From Sandaracinaceae bacterium (lineage in GTDB: Bacteria > Myxococcota_A > Polyangia > Polyangiales > JADJQN01), in the NCBI GenBank assembly GCA_016712745.1, contig JADJQN010000001.1:1736001-1800000 (forward strand): 64,000 nt of DNA. The letters are read 5' to 3'. Shown here piece by piece: positions 16,752 to 25,340 of the stretch; within the stretch, counting starts at the first letter, position 1, and each line of letters starts with the position of its first letter. The position numbers were made by a program, and so were the translations under genes. The notes beneath the pieces are model-generated. The model worked only from the letters and a program-made list of their open reading frames with translations. It did no database searches and was not told the origin of the DNA.

Positions 16752-19700
16752 CTAGTGCGCCGGCCGACGACGGCGGGTGAAGGCGATCGTGAGCACAAGC
16801 GTCAGGCCGAAAAGGGGCCAACCGGGGGTCTTGGACGGCGCTGCTGCGACGCTGCAACCTGAGCTATCGATCGACGGTGGACCTGCGTCGACCTCGGCGC
16901 TCGCGTCCTCTCCGTCGCACGACGCGCCGCCATCGCAACTCACCGGAACGGAGGCATCCACTTCTTCGTTCAGCGAGTCACACCCGTCGCTCGCTGTAGT
17001 CGCCACACACAAAGACACAACTTGGCCAGAACCCTCAGTGCGTGCGTCGATGAGCGCGAGCAAGAGCGAATCCGCGTTCGAAGGAACGGTGACGCTGTCG
17101 CTTGGAAGCGCAAGCTCGACAGCCGATTGCACGGTGGTTCCCGCAAGCGTCGTGTAAAGAATATGAACTGACGCGGCGGGAGCGCTCGACGCGAGCCGCA
17201 CGGTGACAGGCGACGGCGCACCAAGTGCGATGCGGAAGTAGCGTACGGACGCGGGCTGCAAACGAATCGAAGTGTCTTCGAAGGGAAGCGGACTCGCTGT
17301 TTCATGTACCAGCGGCAAGTCGATGGCCTGCGCGTAGCCAACTCCTGCTTGCGCGCGCGCATCGGTAAACCAGTTCCACTGCGCGAACTCGACGAACGCT
17401 GATTCCAAATCGGTCGTCTCGTGCGCGACGAGTACGTAGTCGAGCGATGAAAGCCACGGCTGCGACGGATTGGCGTGCACCTCGTCCCAGAGCAGGCGGA
17501 TTAGATCCACGTCGTAGTTCTGGCTCAAGAACTCGAAGAAGACGCCGCTGCCGTAGGAGAAAGATTGAACCGGCCCGATGGGATCGACGCCCAAGCTTTT
17601 GTCCGACCGATCAAAATACGCGCTCGCGAAGCCCTCGACGTCAAACTGAGTGGCATCGAACTGCTCACTCGCCCAAACAGCCGTGCCCTCCGAAAGCACC
17701 GAACCTTGCGCGCTCAGTTCTCCGTCATACGCGGCTTGGATCGCGTGAAAGAACTCATGGCTCGCGAGCAAGCGGGCCCCGTACTCACGGCTCGGGTAGC
17801 GGCATCCGGCGAAGTCGTTCTCTTGGAGCATGTAGCCAGAACAACCATCGGCCCCAGCACAGAGCTCACGCCGGAATGCACCATCGGCGCTGCCACCGAA
17901 GTCGACTAGATAAACGTCGAAGCGACCGTCGCCTCCATGGTCTGTCGGCACCGCGACGTCATCGATAGGCGTGCGGTACGCAAGCGATTCGTAGAACGCG
18001 AGCACCGCGTCGTACGTCGTCGCGACGAACTCGACGTAGTCGGGCACGCCTGACAAGTCCGTGTCTGTGGCCGGGACCGCGTTCGATCCGGCGCGCGTGT
18101 AGTGAATACGGAATGAGCCTCCGGGCGAAGCTAGGCTCTCCACAATATCGGTGGGGTCGAAGCGCGGCGGCAGCTCGGTCGCGCCTGGCGTATTGGGCCG
18201 GAGCTCACTCTTCGCTGCACCCACGTCGCGCGAATCGATTGCGCACGCGCTAACAACAAACGGAAGCGCGAGCAAGAAAAAGCAGGCGGCGCGACGGACC
18301 ACGATAACGCTCGCAAGAATCGCGAACGCAAACAAAACCCATGCTGTCGTCGGCGCATGCCCTGCTGCCGCGTCACATTGACAGCCAGACTGCGGGGGCG
18401 GCGCCGCGCCGTCGACTCCGGCATCGTCCGTTGAAGCGTCGACCCCGGCATCGGCGGGGTGCATCGCGCGCAACGCCATGAGCGCACCTTCGGGATTGAT
18501 AACTCCGTATCCGTAGACGTCGTCGTGACCGTTTTCATCCGGCGTTGCAAAGGGCGCCGGTCGTGCGGTCGTGTGTAAAAGCTCCGAGACTTCCGCGCCC
18601 GTGATCGTTGGCTGCTCCGCGATCATCAGCGCTGCAACGCCCGCGACGATCGGTGCCGACGATGAAGTGCCACCGAAGAGCGAGGTGTAGTCGCCGCTCA
18701 CGTCGCCGTCCGCGCCGTGAATATCGAGAGCCAGCGTTCCAGTCGGGGCGGTGATATCAAGAGACGCGCCGAAGTTGCTGAAAGGCGCGGACTCGTCGAA
18801 GTTGTTCAGGGCGCCGACAGTGATGATGCCCTCGATAGCGCCAAGCTCGTTGGCGGCGATTTCCGCGGCGTCGTTGCCTGCCGCGAAAACTACCACGGTG
18901 CCAAGCCCGCCCCGCCCTTCGCGCATCACGGTCTCTATGGCGGTACGCAACATGAACGAGACGGGCGCGCCGTGCTCGTAACCCCAGCTGTTGGAGATGA
19001 CCGCGACGTCGCTCTCGAGGGCAAAGTTGAATGCCATCACGTCGGCAGAAAGTGGCACGAGCGACCCGCTCGGCCCGAGCAGCCGTACACAGCGCAGTGT
19101 GCATTCGGGGCATGTGCCTGCCACACCAATCGAGTTGTCGGTAACCGCGCCAACAAGACCTGCGCATGCAGTGCCGTGCGAGTTGCCGTCCCCATTGGGC
19201 AGATAGGACGGGTCGTCGTCGCCATCGTAGACGTCGAGGCCGGGCAAAAGCTTTGCCGCAAGGTCCGGATGTGTGAGATCGCACCCGTCGTCGATTACGG
19301 CGACCGTCGTTGACGGGGAGCCGACGTTGAGGCGCCACGCACCCTCGATGCCGATGCGGTCAAGATACCACTGCCCGCCATAGCGCTCGTCGTTGGGAGG
19401 AATGGCGATGTCAGCCGGACGGTGAATAACTTCATAGTCGGGTTCGACTGCAAGCAGTGAGTGCGACGCAACGTCCGCTTCGAGCGCGCGCGAGAGAGCC
19501 TCGCCATCTTCGTAGCGCGACGACCAAGCGCGGTAGATCCCGGCGCGCGGCATGAGCGGGTCCGTGTGCAATGCGCGACGCATGGCGATTTGCTCGAGCG
19601 CACGCGGCGACGCAACGCGAATCATCACGTAGCGCGTCACGCGGCTATGCGCCGGGCCGGCCGTGAGCGGACGGTGAGTCTCGCTAGCCAGTTGCGCGGA

Positions 19701-19760
19701 CGCATTCGACGAGAGCAGCACTGCACACAATGGCAAAAGAAGAAATGCAACGCGCCGCAT
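16752..19760 (-). CDS. Fused ORF: subtilisin-like S8 protease with MYXO-CTERM-like tail, then HEFFH metalloprotease with its own signal and tail
   Basis: A single 1002-codon frame. Residues 1-23 are a signal peptide; 150-380 are an S8 domain with catalytic D157 (AVIDDGCDLTHPDL), H195 (GNSHGTACAG) and S366 (GGTSSSAP). About 440-490 is an Asp/Gly linker, SGCQC and a hydrophobic helix ending in VVRR, like a MYXO-CTERM sorting tail. Directly after, VVRRAACFFLLALPFVVSAC reads as a lipoprotein signal (Cys 506), then a putative zinc metalloprotease with HEFFH at 668-672 and a following LSEGTAVW. It ends with a second SGC, hydrophobic, RRRR tail. A GTG at 18302 could start the second protein internally. 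It looks like two genes in one frame without a stop between. It lies 12 bp downstream of the Kelch gene. Confidence 0.8.
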   Translation of the reverse strand: MRRVAFLLLPLCAVLLSSNASAQLASETHRPLTAGPAHSRVTRYVMIRVASPRALEQIAMRRALHTDPLMPRAGIYRAWSSRYEDGEALSRALEADVASHSLLAVEPDYEVIHRPADIAIPPNDERYGGQWYLDRIGIEGAWRLNVGSPSTTVAVIDDGCDLTHPDLAAKLLPGLDVYDGDDDPSYLPNGDGNSHGTACAGLVGAVTDNSIGVAGTCPECTLRCVRLLGPSGSLVPLSADVMAFNFALESDVAVISNSWGYEHGAPVSFMLRTAIETVMREGRGGLGTVVVFAAGNDAAEIAANELGAIEGIITVGALNNFDESAPFSNFGASLDITAPTGTLALDIHGADGDVSGDYTSLFGGTSSSAPIVAGVAALMIAEQPTITGAEVSELLHTTARPAPFATPDENGHDDVYGYGVINPEGALMALRAMHPADAGVDASTDDAGVDGAAPPPQSGCQCDAAAGHAPTTAWVLFAFAILASVIVVRRAACFFLLALPFVVSACAIDSRDVGAAKSELRPNTPGATELPPRFDPTDIVESLASPGGSFRIHYTRAGSNAVPATDTDLSGVPDYVEFVATTYDAVLAFYESLAYRTPIDDVAVPTDHGGDGRFDVYLVDFGGSADGAFRRELCAGADGCSGYMLQENDFAGCRYPSREYGARLLASHEFFHAIQAAYDGELSAQGSVLSEGTAVWASEQFDATQFDVEGFASAYFDRSDKSLGVDPIGPVQSFSYGSGVFFEFLSQNYDVDLIRLLWDEVHANPSQPWLSSLDYVLVAHETTDLESAFVEFAQWNWFTDARAQAGVGYAQAIDLPLVHETASPLPFEDTSIRLQPASVRYFRIALGAPSPVTVRLASSAPAASVHILYTTLAGTTVQSAVELALPSDSVTVPSNADSLLLALIDARTEGSGQVVSLCVATTASDGCDSLNEEVDASVPVSCDGGASCDGEDASAEVDAGPPSIDSSGCSVAAAPSKTPGWPLFGLTLVLTIAFTRRRRPAH

Positions 19761-19772
19761 CGTGCGCCGACT

Positions 19773-21803
19773 TTAGTGGGCGACATCGATCCACGCAACC
19801 AACGCTCTGTGTGCGTGAGGTTGCGAGGAAAAGCCGATGATCCGATCGTGGTTGGCAAAGAAGCGCATCTGATGGGTGCTGAATGGAAGGGCGTCAATGA
19901 CCACCGACCAGGTTCCGGTAGCGATATCAAAAACCTCGACGCGGTTGTCCGGCTCAAGGCCGCCGCCACCGCGACTCGAGCCTCCAAGCAGGACTAGTTT
20001 GCCATCGACGGAAACCAGATCGGCCGACACGCGCGCGCGGGACGGACAAGCGAACGGTGCCCACGTGCGTGCGTCCAGATCGAACGCAAAGCAATCATCG
20101 ACGCCAGCGAAGTCTTCGCGCATACCGCCGACGACGTAGAGCTTGTGGCCGACAAGCGTGCTCTCGAAGGCGCGACGCGTGCCGGGAAGGGGCGCAGCAA
20201 TTTCTTCACAGGTCTGGATCTCATAGTGCGCTGGAAGACTCGCGTTCTCGCGAAACGGACAACGCAACACGCTGGAGAGATGACGGAACACGTCATCGCG
20301 TGCACGTGCTTGATCGTAGTCGAGGCCGCCTACGACCCAAATCGCGTTGCCATAAACCGCAGCGGCGAATTGCGTACGCGGAGACGGCAGAACGTTGGCG
20401 ACCGTCGTCCACTCTGCAGTTTCCGGATTCAGCATGAAACCGTTGTTGAAGGTGCGCGGCGCATCTTCATCGTGACCAAAGCCACCGAAGGTCAGCACGC
20501 GATCGCCTAGCACGACGGTCTGCATGGACTGCCGTCCTTCCGGCAATGCTGCCATCGGAAACCAACGCAGCGACGGAAGATGCAAGCGATGCGCTGCCCT
20601 CTCGAAGTTCGCTGGCTCGAAGTCGTGCTGCTCTTCGCTGTTGTTGCCGCCGTAGATCCAAAGCGAATCGTCAGAGACGAATGCGCCACTGCGGTTGCGT
20701 GCTTCGCCTGGGAAGCTGATTTCGACGCTGCTCACGCGCACGCGCTCGTTCATGGATCCCGCGACTTGTGCGCGTTCGATCAAGCGTGCGCGACCATCGG
20801 TCGTCATCGAACCGATTCCGCCGACAACGAGGAGGTGATTGGGACCGTCGGCAATTACGCGATGAAAGAAGCGCGGGTTTGTGAGCGACGTAACGCGCTG
20901 CCACGCGTCTGCGCCCGGCGACCATGAAGAGATGACGCCATCTCGTTCACTCGCGTAGACCGTTGAACCAATCACCGCTGCGGCGACCCCGAAACCGTCG
21001 CTCGGAAGATCGGGCCCGCGCGTCCAGTTGCCAGTTGCCGTATCGAAGACATCTACGCGTTGCGAAGCGTGAAGTGTCGCGTCGAGGCCACCGAGCGCAA
21101 TAACCGAGTTTCCCACCGCGACTACCGCAAGCGCACGGCGCTCAAACGGAGCGGGTACTTCGCGCCACGCATTCGTTTCCGGCTCCCAAACCGCAACCGT
21201 GTTGCGCATCGCCGAGCTATCGGTGTCGCCGTTCACTGCCCAGCCGCCCACGGCGTAAATGCGTCCACCAACGACGGCGGCGTCGAACGACGAGCGCGGA
21301 CTTGGCATCGCGGGGAACTCTTCCCAGCTTCCCGACCGCACATTAAAGCGCGCGCACTCCGCGACTGAATGCATATCGGCATCCGCGCCCGCGGCGTTGT
21401 CGATGCGGTTACCGCCGCATCGAACGAGATCAGCGCCCAGGGCGACAAGCGTCAACCCTTGCAAGCCGGTCGCGAGCGGCGCGAGCGCTGTCCACTCACC
21501 AGCGTGAAAGCGTGCGAACGACCTCGACTGCCCTTCCCGGCTATAGCGGTGTGGTTCGCCGAAGTAGCCGCCCGCTACGTAAACATCTTCACCAATCGAC
21601 GCCGCTCCGAAGCTCGTGATCGCGACGGGCATCGTGCCGACGAACGCCCCCGTCATATTTGCGATTGCGGACTCTTCGAACGTGGCGCGCGGGGTGGTCG
21701 TCCCAGCAACCGGCGCGCTCGCAGTACCGGAGGGCCCGATCGGATGAGCGCTTGCGCCGCATCCGGCGAGGAAGAAAGACAGCAGGAGGTAAGCGTTCCG
21801 CAT
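19773..21803 (-). CDS. Kelch-repeat lipoprotein
   Basis: 676 residues from the ATG at 21803 (MRNAYLLLSFFLAGCGA), preceded by AGGTG at good spacing; two earlier in-frame starts exist (21812, 21809). The lipobox is FLAGC. The body consists of many ~50-residue Kelch-type blades with the doublet-G and W signatures (VVGGRIYAVGGW, NSVIALGGLDATLH, DRVLTFGGFGH, NAIWVVGGLDYD, HKLYVVGGMRED, KLVLLGGSSRGGG). These would form one or two beta-propellers. Kelch propellers bind proteins or glycans, and this one is likely on the outer membrane or surface. It is upstream of the double protease ORF with a 12-bp gap. Confidence 0.85.
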   Translation of the reverse strand: MRNAYLLLSFFLAGCGASAHPIGPSGTASAPVAGTTTPRATFEESAIANMTGAFVGTMPVAITSFGAASIGEDVYVAGGYFGEPHRYSREGQSRSFARFHAGEWTALAPLATGLQGLTLVALGADLVRCGGNRIDNAAGADADMHSVAECARFNVRSGSWEEFPAMPSPRSSFDAAVVGGRIYAVGGWAVNGDTDSSAMRNTVAVWEPETNAWREVPAPFERRALAVVAVGNSVIALGGLDATLHASQRVDVFDTATGNWTRGPDLPSDGFGVAAAVIGSTVYASERDGVISSWSPGADAWQRVTSLTNPRFFHRVIADGPNHLLVVGGIGSMTTDGRARLIERAQVAGSMNERVRVSSVEISFPGEARNRSGAFVSDDSLWIYGGNNSEEQHDFEPANFERAAHRLHLPSLRWFPMAALPEGRQSMQTVVLGDRVLTFGGFGHDEDAPRTFNNGFMLNPETAEWTTVANVLPSPRTQFAAAVYGNAIWVVGGLDYDQARARDDVFRHLSSVLRCPFRENASLPAHYEIQTCEEIAAPLPGTRRAFESTLVGHKLYVVGGMREDFAGVDDCFAFDLDARTWAPFACPSRARVSADLVSVDGKLVLLGGSSRGGGGLEPDNRVEVFDIATGTWSVVIDALPFSTHQMRFFANHDRIIGFSSQPHAHRALVAWIDVAH

Positions 21804-21901
21804 CGACATCACCTAGCCATCCTACCGCGCCCGCGCCACTCGCACAGCTCAGAGATGCGTGCTATTTCCCAGCCCCGCATCGATTTGAATCAGGAGCTTC
21901 T

Positions 21902-22738
21902 GTGTCACGCGCATCCCTTTTCATCGCTTTGATCGCCCTCACTGCCTGTCGGTCGAACTCGCCTAACAACATCGCGCCCGACGCGGGCAACGACGCCGTG
22001 ACGCTCGACTTGGGCGACGCAGTCGACTTGGGCGAGACCGCAGACTTGGGCGAGACTGACGACGCTGCCACCGACGGCGGCAACGCCACATGCGGGGCAC
22101 CTGCAACGTGCATTGACCAGTCGATCTCGATGCTCGACCTTTTCGACACAGCGAGCCCGTCCGCGATTACGGAAGAAGGAACGACGGCCGGAGAATTTAC
22201 GACGTTGGTCGACGCGACCGGCGGCGGCTTCATGCCTTCACAATCTTTTGTCTATGCCAAGTTCACCGAGGCTGGCCTGACCAAGGTCGCGATCGATGAT
22301 GAAGCTGCATTCGAATCAAGCGATTGGGATATCGCCTTCCGTCGTTATGTCGTTCGCTTGAACAGCGGCGTGTCCGGACCGTCATGCGTGCAGGGCGCGC
22401 GCACGGCACCTGGCACCACGTTCGACGCGCTCGCCAGCGTGCCCACGACACTCACCTATCACGTTGAGGAATACTTCACGTCCACGTGCGAGTTCGTGCC
22501 CGATGGGTCGGGCATCGGCGCGCCGGGCAGCGTGCTCTCGAGCTTCTGGACGTATCCGGGTTGCGTGGCGATGAGCGGCTACGTGTATGTGGTCGCGCTC
22601 GCGGACGGTCGTCACGTGAAGCTTCAGGTGCTCTCTTACTATTCGCCCGCGGCGCAAGCGAGCTGCGACACTTCGGCCACGGTACCCATGCCAAGCGGAG
22701 CGGGCTCGATTCGCGTACGCTGGGCCTTCTTGGACTGA
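21902..22738 (+). CDS. HmuY-like lipoprotein
   Basis: 278 residues from a GTG at 21902 (VSRASLFIALIALTAC); the open frame begins earlier, but this start gives a clean lipobox (LTAC) and sits after the divergent gene's promoter region. An acidic linker with DLGETADLGET repeats follows. The C-terminal ~200 residues (SSDWDIAFRRYVVRLNSG ... HVKLQVLSYYSP) match the beta-rich HmuY family, whose best-known member is a Porphyromonas haem-binding lipoprotein. Two haem-ligand histidines cannot be assigned here, so haem binding is only suggested by family. Confidence 0.65.
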   Translation: MSRASLFIALIALTACRSNSPNNIAPDAGNDAVTLDLGDAVDLGETADLGETDDAATDGGNATCGAPATCIDQSISMLDLFDTASPSAITEEGTTAGEFTTLVDATGGGFMPSQSFVYAKFTEAGLTKVAIDDEAAFESSDWDIAFRRYVVRLNSGVSGPSCVQGARTAPGTTFDALASVPTTLTYHVEEYFTSTCEFVPDGSGIGAPGSVLSSFWTYPGCVAMSGYVYVVALADGRHVKLQVLSYYSPAAQASCDTSATVPMPSGAGSIRVRWAFLD

Positions 22739-22761
22739 GCTTTTCTCGGTAGAGTGCAGCG

Positions 22762-23187
22762 ATGTCTGAGCCGCTCATCATCGACGACACACACACGATC
22801 CCTGCGGATGAGCTGCAGTGGCACGCCGTGCGCGCGAGCGGCAAAGGCGGACAGAACGTCAACAAAGTCTCATCGAAGGTCGAGCTACGCTTTGCGCTCA
22901 ACACTACGAGCGCAATTGATCCGATGTCGAAAGCCCGTCTGCGCGCGATCGCGAAACGCTATTTGATCAGCACCGGCGAGCTCGTCATCGCAAGCCAACT
23001 CACACGCGATCAGCCACGCAACCTCGACGACTGCCGCGCAAAGTTGAAAGAGCTAATTATCGAAGCGCTCATTCGCCCGAAGAAGCGCTTCAAGACAAAG
23101 CCAACGCGCGCGTCGAAAGAGCGCCGCCTGGAATCAAAGCGTCGCGAGTCCTCGCGCAAGCAAGCACGCCGCGGCGACGACGACTGA
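22762..23187 (+). CDS. arfB: Alternative ribosome-rescue factor ArfB (class I release-factor-like peptidyl-tRNA hydrolase)
   Basis: 141 residues. The GGQ catalytic loop (SGKGGQNVNKVSSKVELRF, G29-G30-Q31) hydrolyses peptidyl-tRNA in stalled ribosomes. The C-terminus from about 100 is a strongly basic tail (RPKKRFKTKPTRASKERRLESK), which in ArfB enters the empty mRNA channel. It lacks the codon-recognition domain of RF1/RF2, and the length fits the family. It works beside tmRNA; the ssrA gene lies in this window at 47617. The stop codon is directly followed by a pair of palindromes that may terminate transcription. Confidence 0.93.
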   Translation: MSEPLIIDDTHTIPADELQWHAVRASGKGGQNVNKVSSKVELRFALNTTSAIDPMSKARLRAIAKRYLISTGELVIASQLTRDQPRNLDDCRAKLKELIIEALIRPKKRFKTKPTRASKERRLESKRRESSRKQARRGDDD

Positions 23188-23232
23188 AAAAGGGGACAGT
23201 CCCCTTTTAGAAAAAGGGGACTGTCCCCTTTT
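23188..23232. repeat. Two tandem GGGGACWGTCCCC palindromes
   Basis: Two perfect 21-nt palindromes, 23188-23208 and 23212-23232, separated by three bases. Each is an A4 run, GGGGACAGTCCCC or GGGGACTGTCCCC, then T4. They start right after the ArfB stop and lie between the two convergent genes ArfB and the HD protein, so they could act as terminators in both directions. A third copy is at 25320. Palindromes of this kind resemble REP elements spread by Y1 transposases, but no such transposase is in the window. Confidence 0.85.
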
Positions 23233-23242
23233 ATTCCAAGCC

Positions 23243-23866
23243 TCAGACTCCGAATGCGTGTCGGATGTTCGCGCGCGCTTTTTCCTCGAGCCGGTCGTGC
23301 CAGTACGCAGACACGTAGATCCGATCACTTTTGAGGAGCGTCTGCAAGAACGCAGCGCGACCGTATGCGAACGACTCCGCATCGATGACGGCGGCGTATT
23401 CCGTGCAAATCGCTGACTCGTAGCTGGCGAAGCCACTCGGCTCTGCTCCGAGAATGGCCATGTCGCAATCGACGAAAAGCGCGGCGTCGCGGTCGAGGTC
23501 CACGGGCCGCAAGTGGCCGTGCCGTGCAGTTAGCGTGATCAAGTGCGCAACACGATCGAGATCCAATTCGTGCGCGGCGGCGATCGGACTCAGCACTCTC
23601 TCTGCCATCCGCGCGCTCTCGGCCTCATTGTCGTGGCGTTTGACGTCGTAGACAGCATCGTGAAACAGCATCGCGCACCACACACTCTTGGGGTCGTCCC
23701 AGCCTACGTCACGGGCAACCTCGGCAAAGTGCGCGGCGAATGCAACGATGTGCTCGAGTGAATGGTATGCGCGGGGCGGCACGCGATAGGCGCGTTCCAA
23801 CTTCTCGTACACACGCGAGGGGAGCGCGAAGGGTTCATGCGCTCGAAGAAGGTCGACCGCGCTCAT
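23243..23866 (-). CDS. HD-superfamily metal-dependent phosphohydrolase
   Basis: 207 residues with the HD motif pattern: YHSLEHIVAFAAHF, then AMLFHDAVYDVKRHDNE (the HD pair) and later DCDMAIL (Asp). This is the arrangement of the predicted metal-dependent phosphohydrolases of the COG4339 type. The substrate is unknown; family members act on nucleotides or similar phosphoesters. The start overlaps the stop of the TetR gene upstream by about 4 bp, so the two are likely co-transcribed. Confidence 0.8.
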   Translation of the reverse strand: MSAVDLLRAHEPFALPSRVYEKLERAYRVPPRAYHSLEHIVAFAAHFAEVARDVGWDDPKSVWCAMLFHDAVYDVKRHDNEAESARMAERVLSPIAAAHELDLDRVAHLITLTARHGHLRPVDLDRDAALFVDCDMAILGAEPSGFASYESAICTEYAAVIDAESFAYGRAAFLQTLLKSDRIYVSAYWHDRLEEKARANIRHAFGV

Positions 23867-24471
23867 ACTTCACGCTCCGGCGAAAGCAGGCTATCGGCCA
23901 TGCGTTTGACCATCGCAGCCGCCGAACCGCGCGGGATGATGTCCGCATTGGCAACCGCCACGCGAAAGCAACCCTCGATGGCGCAAACAATCGAAGACGC
24001 GATTTGCGACGCATGCCGAGTGGGAGCGGCGTCAGCCTCCAAGCATTCAACGACTGCGCTGCGCGTGCGCGCGTACGAAATTGCGAGCGCTTTCGAGTAG
24101 AGACGCCGAACTTCGCCTTGGCGAACAGCCTCGGCGCCGATGACGTTCCAGGCGGCCACAGCACGCGGGTCGGCTTCGTCGTCGAGCGAAAGATGTGCAT
24201 CGATTAGCGCATGAAGACGCGCGATCGGCGTATGCGCACTTCCGATGCGTTTTGCGTATCGTCCTTCGACAGCGGCGGTAATCTCCTGCACGACGGTGAC
24301 CAGGATTTCGAGCTTCGATTCGAAATGATAGTGCACGAGCCCGGGAGCGAGCTTCGCTTGTTTAGCGATCTTGCTTATGGATGCGCGCTCGTATCCCTCG
24401 CGGCTCATAACGGCCAACAGCGCTTGGGCTACTTGCGCGCGGCGCACTCCGGTATTTGAGGGCCTAGGCAT
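23863..24471 (-). CDS. TetR-family transcriptional regulator
   Basis: 202 residues from the ATG at 24471 (MPRPSNTGVRRAQVAQALLAV). The N-terminal helix-turn-helix is clear (GYERASISKIAKQAKLAPGLVHYHFESKLEIL, about residues 28-59), with the YxHF signature of the family. The C-terminal ligand domain is of the BetI type by general layout. It is divergent to a membrane-protein gene at 24552 and overlaps the downstream HD gene. An inverted-repeat operator lies in the gap, so it probably represses itself and the neighbour. The ligand is unknown. Confidence 0.88.
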   Translation of the reverse strand: MPRPSNTGVRRAQVAQALLAVMSREGYERASISKIAKQAKLAPGLVHYHFESKLEILVTVVQEITAAVEGRYAKRIGSAHTPIARLHALIDAHLSLDDEADPRAVAAWNVIGAEAVRQGEVRRLYSKALAISYARTRSAVVECLEADAAPTRHASQIASSIVCAIEGCFRVAVANADIIPRGSAAAMVKRMADSLLSPEREV

Positions 24472-24474
24472 AGT

Positions 24475-24524
24475 TTGGTTGACCAACCAAGTATCATCTG
24501 ACACTCTTTTGTTAGTTGGTCAAG
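24475..24524. promoter_or_regulatory. Operator-like inverted repeats between tetR and a divergent membrane gene
   Basis: TTGGTTGACCAACCAA at 24475-24490 is a near-perfect palindrome (one mismatched pair), directly upstream of the TetR ATG (24471). A second half-type site, GTTAGTTGGTCAAG at 24511-24524, carries the inverted core (TTGGTCAA vs TTGACCAA). Both sit in the 80-bp gap of the divergent pair. This is the usual place and form of TetR-family operators; binding is inferred. Confidence 0.6.
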
Positions 24525-24551
24525 CGCCCTACAAACACAAAGAGGATTTCG

Positions 24552-25307
24552 ATGGCCACCGATAGCATTCGTGAGTCGAAAGGTGTCTGGCCGCCCTGGT
24601 GCGACATGACCAGCGGCACGCCGCGAGGACAGCAGGACTACGGCTATCGAACGCCACCCCGCAAGAAGGAGCTTCTGCACCTAACGGCGATCTCGCGAAG
24701 CGAGCGCATCCGTCGCGCGATAGCCACGTGGTTACGTGGCGGTCCACAGAACTCCGCCGAAGTGAGCGGCAACCTCTTTCTGTTCGGGGGATGGGTCAGC
24801 CGCTTTCTCTGGGAACTGATTGGAGCCGCCCTCCTCGCCTGTCTAATACTGCTCACGCCCGGGGGACAGATACGCTGGGACGTCTATGCGTTCGTCTCGG
24901 TCACCGCCGTAGCGCTCGTCGAGCTATGCGTGCTCCAGATCCTACTCGATATCGCCACTCACGCTGCGTGTCCGATGGAGGAATTCATTGTCGACCCCGT
25001 TTCATTCGTGAGCTCTTCGTCGATCACGCGCGTTGTGGCTCACCGAGACGCGGTGGTCATCGAGTTCTTGCGCACTACTAGCGACGAAGATCTGTACGAG
25101 CTGACCGTAGTCGATGCACTGGGAATTCGGGAGAGTGTGACGCCCCCTCTCTCCCTAGGCGTCGCGCGTAGAATCGAGGCGATGCTTCGCGCCGTAAGTG
25201 GATTCTCTCAGCGCGTTCGCCTCAACACCGAAGCGATTGTGTTTCAAAAATCGCATCGCGAGTTCGAACGCCTGCGCGCCCGCGCGATAGGCGGCGCGCT
25301 GCCGTAG
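24552..25307 (+). CDS. Putative membrane protein, two TM helices
   Basis: 251 residues from the ATG at 24552, preceded by AGAGGA; the frame extends 12 codons further without a ribosome site. A cytoplasmic-looking basic N-terminus (about 85 residues) precedes two membrane helices (LWELIGAALLACLILLT and VYAFVSVTAVALVELCVLQ). A soluble domain of about 120 residues follows. No family is recognised. The divergent TetR gene and the operator-like site between them suggest it is under that regulator. Confidence 0.6.
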   Translation: MATDSIRESKGVWPPWCDMTSGTPRGQQDYGYRTPPRKKELLHLTAISRSERIRRAIATWLRGGPQNSAEVSGNLFLFGGWVSRFLWELIGAALLACLILLTPGGQIRWDVYAFVSVTAVALVELCVLQILLDIATHAACPMEEFIVDPVSFVSSSSITRVVAHRDAVVIEFLRTTSDEDLYELTVVDALGIRESVTPPLSLGVARRIEAMLRAVSGFSQRVRLNTEAIVFQKSHREFERLRARAIGGALP

Positions 25308-25319
25308 TCAGCGAATGCA

Positions 25320-25340
25320 AATAGGGGACTGTCCCCTATT
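25320..25340. repeat. GGGGACTGTCCCC palindrome, single copy
   Basis: A 21-nt perfect palindrome (AATA, GGGGACTGTCCCC, TATT) with the same core as the pair at 23188-23232. It lies between the convergent ends of the membrane-protein gene and the SNF2 helicase. The TAG stop of the helicase (25336-25338) is inside the palindrome, as if the element inserted at the very end of that gene or supplied its stop. Confidence 0.85.

Noticed and set aside
24516..24551. Earlier start for the membrane protein beside tetR
   Set aside because: That start lies inside the operator-like half-site and lacks a ribosome site; the ATG at 24552 has AGAGGA.
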